Source: Dromiciops gliroides (taxonomy: Eukaryota; Chordata; Mammalia; Microbiotheria; Microbiotheriidae). Taken from it: 64,000 nucleotides of DNA. The notes beneath the pieces are model-generated. The model saw nothing but the letters and a program-made list of their open reading frames with translations. It was not told where the DNA came from and did no database searches. How positions within the stretch are numbered: position 1 is the first letter of the stretch; each line of letters opens with the position of its first letter. The stretch is from assembly GCF_019393635.1 (NCBI RefSeq), contig NC_057862.1, forward strand, positions 677,566,314-677,630,313, in the 5' to 3' direction. The position numbers and the translations under genes are program-made. Below, piece after piece: positions 59,401-64,000 of this stretch.

Positions 59401-61709
59401 TTTCCTTCCTTTACCTCATTTTTCCTACCCACACAGTGGGCATCAGGGAGCACATCCTCACTGTCTCCCAGGAACATTCAGCATTCCCATTCTGTGACTG
59501 TTTGAAGGCACCCAAGCTGGCTTAGAACCCGAAGGGAGCTGACCTTGGAGCTCAGCTAACCCAAGCCCTTCACTGGCCCTTGGGGAAAGAATCAATATGG
59601 CCGCAGTCAGTCCTTTATAAGTGCCTGAAGGACAGAGACCACGTCTCAGCATCTCCAATGCTGAAGAGCTGGAAGGGGCCCCAGGCCACTCACTTCCTCT
59701 TGGAACTGTTCCCCCAGGACAGGGAAATCTGACTGACTGTATATGAAGACAGGAAACCCCAAGGTCAGAGAGAGACAGCGATTTACCTAAGGTTACACAG
59801 CACAGGGGAATGGCTGAGCCAGGACCAGAGGATCCCAGCTCTCGAACCCAAATCCCTTGTTTTGCAGATGTGAGAAGTGACTTACCCAGTGGCACCCAGT
59901 GGGTAAGTGTCTGAGCCAGGATTTGAACCCAGCTCCTCTGACCTGGCAGAGCCTGTTGGATGGCGGGCCAGGAATGCTCTTGAGGATTGACTCTTAGAAG
60001 AAGCCCTGCTCTGGCAGTGGGTGATGCCCACCTTCATTCTGTTGGCTTTGTAAGCCCAGGTGCATTGTCTCTGGAAATCTCACTCAGGCTCTGAGCCCAA
60101 CTCTGAAGCCTTGGCCAGGTCATTTCCCCTCTGAAGTAAGGGCTGTTGGCAGCACCAGGGGACTCAGCTTAAAGGCCTGTTTGACACTTCCTGGGTGACC
60201 TCTACCCCACCCCCCCACCCCAGGCCTTAGTTCCTCATATATAAAATGAGGGGGCTGGAGTCGATGGAATGCAAAGCCCCCCATCTCTGGAGTAGGGGTC
60301 CTAGGGCCTGACCATCTAAGGACAGAGGAAGACCACCAGACTCAGGCCTGGAAAGAGTCAGAGAGCTAGAGCAGGACCGAGTCCAATGCCCCCACTTCAC
60401 AGAGAGGCAAACTGAGGCAGAGAGAGGAAGAGTTAGGCAAGACAGCCCCCGTAGCATGGAGCAGAGTCAGTGTCTGAACACCTGTGTCCCTGTCTCCCTG
60501 GCCCCTGTCTCCCAAATCTGGGGAGCCCAGGGCTCAGGCCATGGCTGGTAGGTAAAGGCAGAGATGACTCATCCTCCTTCCCCAGAGTGAGGCACTCCTC
60601 CCCTCTCTAGGTGTAATGGGTAAGCTCTTCCTTCTCTCCAAAGGAGGGGAGTTTCCCAAGGTCAAGGCTGTCCAGAGGCATCAACAAAAACACCAGCCTG
60701 CCAGCCTTGGGCTGATCACACTCCAAGGCTTAAGTCTGAGGGGAGGGCCCCGAGCCTCCCCCTCTCCCAGACACAGCCTCCCGGGCACCCAGCTCTGTCT
60801 CCCCTCCCCCGCCTCCATCTCCCCAGGTGACCTTCAGTGCCTGCCTATCTCCAGGCCCCAATCACTTGTGGGCAGCCAACCCTCCCTCTGGCCCACCTCT
60901 TGCCTGACAAACTAGCAACTTTGTGGGCGAAGGACACCAACTCCACTGGCAAAACAAAGGGGCTGTTACTGTATCTATTAGTGGGACTGAGGGGAGAGTC
61001 AGCTGACCCTGGACCTCTGCTGGAACACCCTCCCTCCTTCAGAGACAGCCCCTCCCGGCCCCAAAGGTGACAGGGCCTGGCACATGAAGCACCAGGCCGC
61101 AGAAGCCAAAGCCACTGGGCCAGTGACTTGCTCAGAGGTAGGAATCTGCATCCTCTGACTCCAGAGTCCTAATTCTTCTCACCATATCAACCTGCCTCGT
61201 TTTGTTCTTCATCTCCTCGAAAATATTATTAAATCTAAGGAAGAGAGCAGGTATCATCTCCAGGCTCAGATCAGGGGCTTTCTAGGAGCAAGGCCCATGA
61301 CTTCTTCCTGTATATCTTCCCATAATCCCCTGGTCCCCAGGCCTACTTGGGTAATTGGACAGTTATGACTGAGTACAGCTCCTCCTTTCCACCAGAGTCT
61401 GTATCCTCAGAAGCATCTTACAAAAAGCCTTATTCTGTGAATTAGGGGTCAGGACGGGCGACCAACCAAGAAAATGGAGCTCTCTTAAAGAGAGAAGCGG
61501 AAGCCCACAAAAGCAATGGGAGGTGTCCAAAGATGTCCAGGAAAGCTGAGCCGAGGTCTCCAGTGACATGGGAGGGAGGATGGTCCAGGGGAAGAAGCCC
61601 TAACTCAGCCAAAGAAGACAGATCCTGCTCCTGACACCCCTGGGATCCCAGTACTTCCTCCCCCTCCTCTCCCCTTCCCCTCAAGCTCTCCTGGGATAGG
61701 ACAAGGAAA

Positions 61710-61800
61710 AGATGGGGGGGGGGAAGAGGATGGGAAGGCAGAAGAGGGAAGAAAGGAGGGCAGACAGGGAAGGAGAAGGACAAGGAGGAAGAGGCAGATT
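61710..61800 (+). repeat. Purine-rich tract in intron 2
   Basis: GGGGGGGGGAAGAGG followed by AGGA/GAAG units. Confidence 0.85.
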
Positions 61801-63423
61801 TGGTCAGAAGCCGGGGGTGGGGGGAGCGTGTGGAGTCTGGGGATGCTTGAATCAGGGTCCCCTAATCAGAGCTAGAACTGGAAGTCCATGGTCACGTGGT
61901 CAGGCCAAGCGCAGCGCTCCCCGACCCACCCAACCACTACCACTACCAAGATAGCACCTGCTTCATGACCTGACTACAAGCCTGGGGGCCCTGGACTTTT
62001 GAAAAATAGTTGCAATCACTGTATTTCAAAAGAATCGGTCTCCTCTATAATCTCATGCATTTTATTTCTTGCATTTAAAGGCATTCTTTTGAGAAGGGGT
62101 CCAGAGGTGTCACCAGAATGCCAAATGGATCCAGGACTGAGGAAAAGATAAGAATCTGTTTTGGAAGGTTGCTTGAGGCAACCAAGAAGTTAAATGACTT
62201 GCCCAGGGTCATACAGCCAGTACCCATTATGGGCAAGACTGAACCTCGGGTCTTCCTGACTCTGTGGACAGCTCCCTACCCTGTAGGACACTTGACCTTG
62301 CCTGGATTAGAGGCAGCTGGTGATGCAGTAAGTAGAACCGAAGACCTGAATTCAAATGTGGCCAGTAGTAGACGCTTACTAACTTGTGAGGCTGAGTGAG
62401 TGACTTCATCTATTTGCCTCAGCTTCCTTATATATAAAATGGGAATAATAATAGCACCTGCCTCCCAGCGTTGATGTGAGAATCAAATGAGAACAGATTT
62501 GTTAAAAAGCACTTAGTGCAGTACCCGGCACACAGCAGGCATCATATAAATGCTTATTTCCTTTTCTTCCCCCTCGGCTGACCTGATCCATCCCTTGGCC
62601 TATCAGAAGCATCTCCCAGTTCCCTCTCCTCCCTGCTGACAGGATCCTCAGTCTCCCCGCTCCCTCTCCCAACCCCTGCCCACGAGAGCCAGAGAGCCAT
62701 CCCCTTCCCAACTCTGCAGACTTGTGGGCGGCTCAGTACAATTTCCATTCAGGACTCTCACTATCAACACAGCCTATACTGGTCTCAGGACCACCAGGAC
62801 AGCTGAAGGGCAAACACCTGGAGAGCAGTGGAGACTAAGAATAGCCCGGGAAACATCTGGCCAGACCTCCCGGGGCTGGGAGCTCAGGCTGGTACCAATG
62901 GAAAGAGTGACTCTCTTAGAGTAAGGCCTCACCACACCCTGCCAGGAACTCCCCAAACCCAGCCCTGAGCCCGACCCCCACCACCAAGGGGCAGCCACAA
63001 AATGACTTCAAAGCCTGGCCACCGATGGAGCCCTAACCTTGGCCTCAGTGACTTAAGCCTGGCCATGGGCCATCCAGTGTCAGTAGGGATTCCTTTCCTC
63101 TAGGGTTGGCCTCAGTGACAACTCAAGTCTCTCCTCACTCCCCAATTCGATGATTCTAACCCCCATCCCACCAGCCCTTCCATTCACAAGATGTGTAGTT
63201 CATAGAGATCATGGATTTCAAGCCAGAAGAGACCTCAGAGGTTGTCTGGCCAAGCCTCTTCATTTACTGATACGGAAAGAGAGGCCCACAGTGAAGTGAC
63301 TTGTCCAAGGTCACACAGATAAGTGGAAGTACCAGGATTCCAGCGCAGGCTCTTTCCACTGGACCAGTCAGCAAGTTGGGCACACCTCACTGCTGAGACT
63401 TTAGAGTCTGCATCCTGCTGGCT

Positions 63424-63655
63424 GGGCAGCTAGGTGGCGCAAAAGATAGATCAAAGGAGTTGGAGTCCAGAAGACTTGAGCTCAAATCCAGCCTCAGACA
63501 CTTACTAGCTGGGCAAGTCACTTCTTCCTGTTTACCTCAGTTTCCTCATCTGTAAAACGAGCTGGAGAAGGAAATGGCAAACCACTCCAGGATCTCTGCC
63601 AAGAAAACCCCAAATAGGGTCATGGAGAGTTGGACTGAATGACAACAACTTTCTG
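63424..63655 (+). mobile_element. tRNA-derived SINE, long form, in intron 2
   Basis: GGGCAGCTAGGTGGCGCAAA head, GTAAAACGAGCTGGAGAAGG middle, ending near AATGACAACAAC. Confidence 0.9.
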
Positions 63656-64000
63656 GCTGGATTCCTGAAGCCCACATACCTACACTGAGACCAGCACAGA
63701 AACCTTTACAGGTGTGTTCTGTCCAAGGAGACTCCTTATAGGCAAGTCCACCTTTTCCCAGCATCCTTCAAGGCTCCCATCAAACTCTACGTCGTGAGAG
63801 AGGAAGGGACAGGGCATACCAGCCTTCCAGATATCTCCTTCCTCAAAACTCAGACCACACATGTGGTCTGCATCCTTCATCCCATCCTAACGAGAGACAA
63901 GAGTGCATTTCTCCTGGGTGTGTTTTTAGCTCCCCAACCACCCTGGAAACTCCTAGAGAAAAGGCCCACCACTCACTTTTCTGTATTCCTTCTCTTCCAG

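Larger units (their letters stand above)
54394..64000 (-). other. CYP26B1: CYP26B1 intron 2 (5'-extending beyond the window)
   Basis: The intron begins at the exon 3 acceptor and has no end in this window. I looked on the minus strand for exon 2 (expected to encode motifs such as STEWPRS and GPNTVSNS) and for exon 1, and found neither. Most of the interval is GC-rich unique sequence. Recognisable repeats are an L2 3' end at 54545-54665, MIR-like pieces (54705-54825, 56690-56940, 57805-57935, 63205-63370), SINEs at 58811-58950 and 63424-63655, a CT-rich microsatellite at 59046-59400 and a GGA-rich stretch at 61710-61800. Confidence 0.8.

Noticed and set aside
63970..64000. Pyrimidine tract plus CAG at the window end as a splice acceptor
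   Set aside because: It is on the plus strand, opposite to CYP26B1, and no exon can be seen beyond the edge.

Overview
The window looks like marsupial nuclear DNA. It holds dozens of copies of a tRNA-derived SINE with pol III A- and B-box-like motifs and an A-rich tail, of the kind abundant in marsupials. It also holds marsupial-type L1 3' ends and old MIR, L2 and L3/CR1 remnants. The species cannot be fixed from the sequence alone.

Only one protein-coding gene is convincing: the last four coding exons of CYP26B1, the retinoic-acid 4-hydroxylase, on the minus strand (54393 down to 51886). These exons give 368 residues. By comparison with the human protein as I remember it, they match about residues 144-512 and include the I-helix, ExxR and heme-cysteine motifs. 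Exons 1-2 were not found and should lie beyond 64000. The 3' UTR probably runs from 51885 to about 48870, where a minus-strand AATAAA is followed by a U-rich stretch. Within it is a perfect 12-bp hairpin with a 3-nt loop, about 335 nt after the stop codon.

Layout: 1-46 kb is repeat-rich DNA downstream of CYP26B1 with no supported gene. It includes antisense L3/CR1 fragments (about 360-990, 19467-21600, 24475-24700, 27630-28400, 37150-37985), sense L2 fragments, a 1.45-kb (TAC)n-bearing tandem array (16422-17870), a purine tract with an internal 155-bp duplication (18610-18956), and several L1 3' ends (24915-25683 with 27351-27515, 35320-36420, 39805-40130, 43790-45495). A composite inverted-repeat element (25684-27350) splits one of these L1s. 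46.4-48.5 kb is a transition with few SINEs. 48.6-54.4 kb is the CYP26B1 3' half. 54.4-64 kb is CYP26B1 intron 2, mostly unique GC-rich DNA with old MIR/L2 pieces, two SINEs and a CT-rich microsatellite.

The most interesting structures are the UTR hairpin, two independent SINE insertions at the same site in two copies of an unnamed terminal-inverted-repeat element (with the third copy still empty), the tandem array whose unit lengths are all equal modulo 3, and a SINE insertion whose empty site survives in a second L1 copy 3.8 kb away. No new multi-gene system is visible.
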